A stretch of DNA of 5,406 nt from Anaerolineae bacterium. Lineage in GTDB: Bacteria; Chloroflexota; Anaerolineae; B4-G1; SLSP01. Location: NCBI GenBank assembly GCA_021107605.1, contig JAIOSN010000323.1:1-5406 (forward strand), read 5' to 3'. Position numbers and translations under genes: made by a program. Positions within the stretch are counted from its first letter, which is position 1, and every line of letters begins with the position of its first letter. Of this stretch, positions 4,981-5,406 are shown piece after piece. The notes under the pieces are model-generated. The model was given only the letters and a program-made list of their open reading frames with translations, was not told where the DNA came from and did no database searches.

Positions 4981-5406
4981 TCAGGACTCAAAAGCAACCA
5001 GGGAGACCACCACCCGAAACCCGATATCGTAGAAGAAGTAGTCAGGGATGAACCCGAAGCGGTACGCGCTGCGCGCGAACCATCGATAGAAGTACCAGGA
5101 ACCGCCGCGCAGAACAACCCCCGTCTTATCCCATCGCGACCGGGTCCACTCCCAAACATTGCCGCTCATATCCCACGCGCCCACCGGACTGACGCCTTGC
5201 AGATAGGTACAGATCGCTGTCGCGCCGAGAATTTTCCCTTCTCTAACATTGGCTCTGCTGAGAGCAACCCCGTCGCCCCAGGGATACTCCCGCCCACCGG
5301 CACCACGGGCAGCACGTTCCCATTCCTCCTCAGTGGGAAGTTGAACTTTAAAAGTTCCAGGTTGAACATCCAACTCCACAACTCGCCCCGCCCGCCAAAC
5401 TTTCAA
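4981..5406 (-). CDS. FGE-sulfatase / C-type-lectin fold domain protein (5' part outside window)
   Basis: The last 141 codons of a minus-strand gene are visible; the frame is open to the right edge. Motifs are those of the formylglycine-generating-enzyme domain: QLPTEEEWERAARG (22-35 of the visible part), YPWGD (41-45), PVGAWDMSGNVWEWT (74-88), VLRGGSW (98-104), RSAYR (112-116) and GFRVV (129-133). The N-terminal half of this domain would lie beyond 5406. The paired active-site cysteines that aerobic FGE carries after RGGS are absent (the stretch reads WYFYRWF), and only one Cys is visible. Oxidation of sulfatases is therefore unlikely; a binding or other FGE-fold role is more plausible. Residues 104-130 are packed with Tyr/Phe encoded by TAC, TAT and TTC, like the variable region of diversity-generating retroelement targets. 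TTG at 5406 is unlikely to be the start. The gene ends 23 bp from the MITE-like element. Confidence 0.88.
   Translation of the reverse strand: MKVWRAGRVVELDVQPGTFKVQLPTEEEWERAARGAGGREYPWGDGVALSRANVREGKILGATAICTYLQGVSPVGAWDMSGNVWEWTRSRWDKTGVVLRGGSWYFYRWFARSAYRFGFIPDYFFYDIGFRVVVSLVAFES

Noticed and set aside
4981..5406. Genuine sulfatase-activating formylglycine-generating enzyme
   Set aside because: The stretch after RGGS has no cysteines where the copper-binding active-site pair should be, and no sulfatase gene is visible.

Overview
The window reads like accessory or signalling chromosome from a moderately GC-rich, free-living bacterium. A Chloroflexota (Anaerolineae-like) origin is my best guess. 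It rests on the zinc-ribbon/tandem-cyclase/P-loop protein, the FGE-type C-type-lectin domain protein and the dense REP-like hairpin repeats. No rRNA or other phylogenetic marker is present, so this is an inference.

Layout. (1) Bases 1-2256, minus strand: the first 752 codons of a large protein that runs off the left edge. It has a double zinc ribbon, two class III nucleotide cyclase domains and a P-loop ATPase domain. (2) Bases 2257-2386: a short divergent control region with a perfect TATAAT box for the cyclase, a 17-bp operator-like palindrome and a possible -10 box for the other gene. (3) Bases 2387-3631, plus strand: a complete soluble histidine kinase whose sensor is a cyclic-nucleotide-binding domain. 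(4) Bases 3628-3785: an 8-bp tandem array that starts in the kinase stop codon, followed by a cluster of REP-like hairpins. (5) Bases 3786-4286, minus strand: a small multi-pass membrane protein with an HExxH zinc-protease motif. (6) Bases 4287-4980: no gene, but a dense patchwork of repeats. It holds two 187-bp direct repeats (about 96% identical) full of hairpins, then a MITE-like inverted-repeat element carrying a second 8-bp array. (7) Bases 4981-5406, minus strand: the C-terminal part of an FGE-sulfatase/C-type-lectin domain protein that runs off the right edge. Its end is rich in aromatic residues and resembles the variable region of diversity-generating retroelement targets.

How the parts fit. 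The divergent pair is the main functional story: one gene is predicted to make a cyclic nucleotide and its neighbour is predicted to sense one and start phosphotransfer. The cyclase has the asymmetric catalytic residue set of soluble adenylyl cyclase (class IIIb: metal Asp and Lys in the first half; Thr, Asn and Arg in the second). One working site that makes cAMP, with possible bicarbonate sensitivity, is therefore predicted. The protease-like gene sits in a separate island bounded by REP hairpins and oppositely oriented 8-bp arrays, which suggests repeat-driven rearrangement. All functional links are inferred from sequence.
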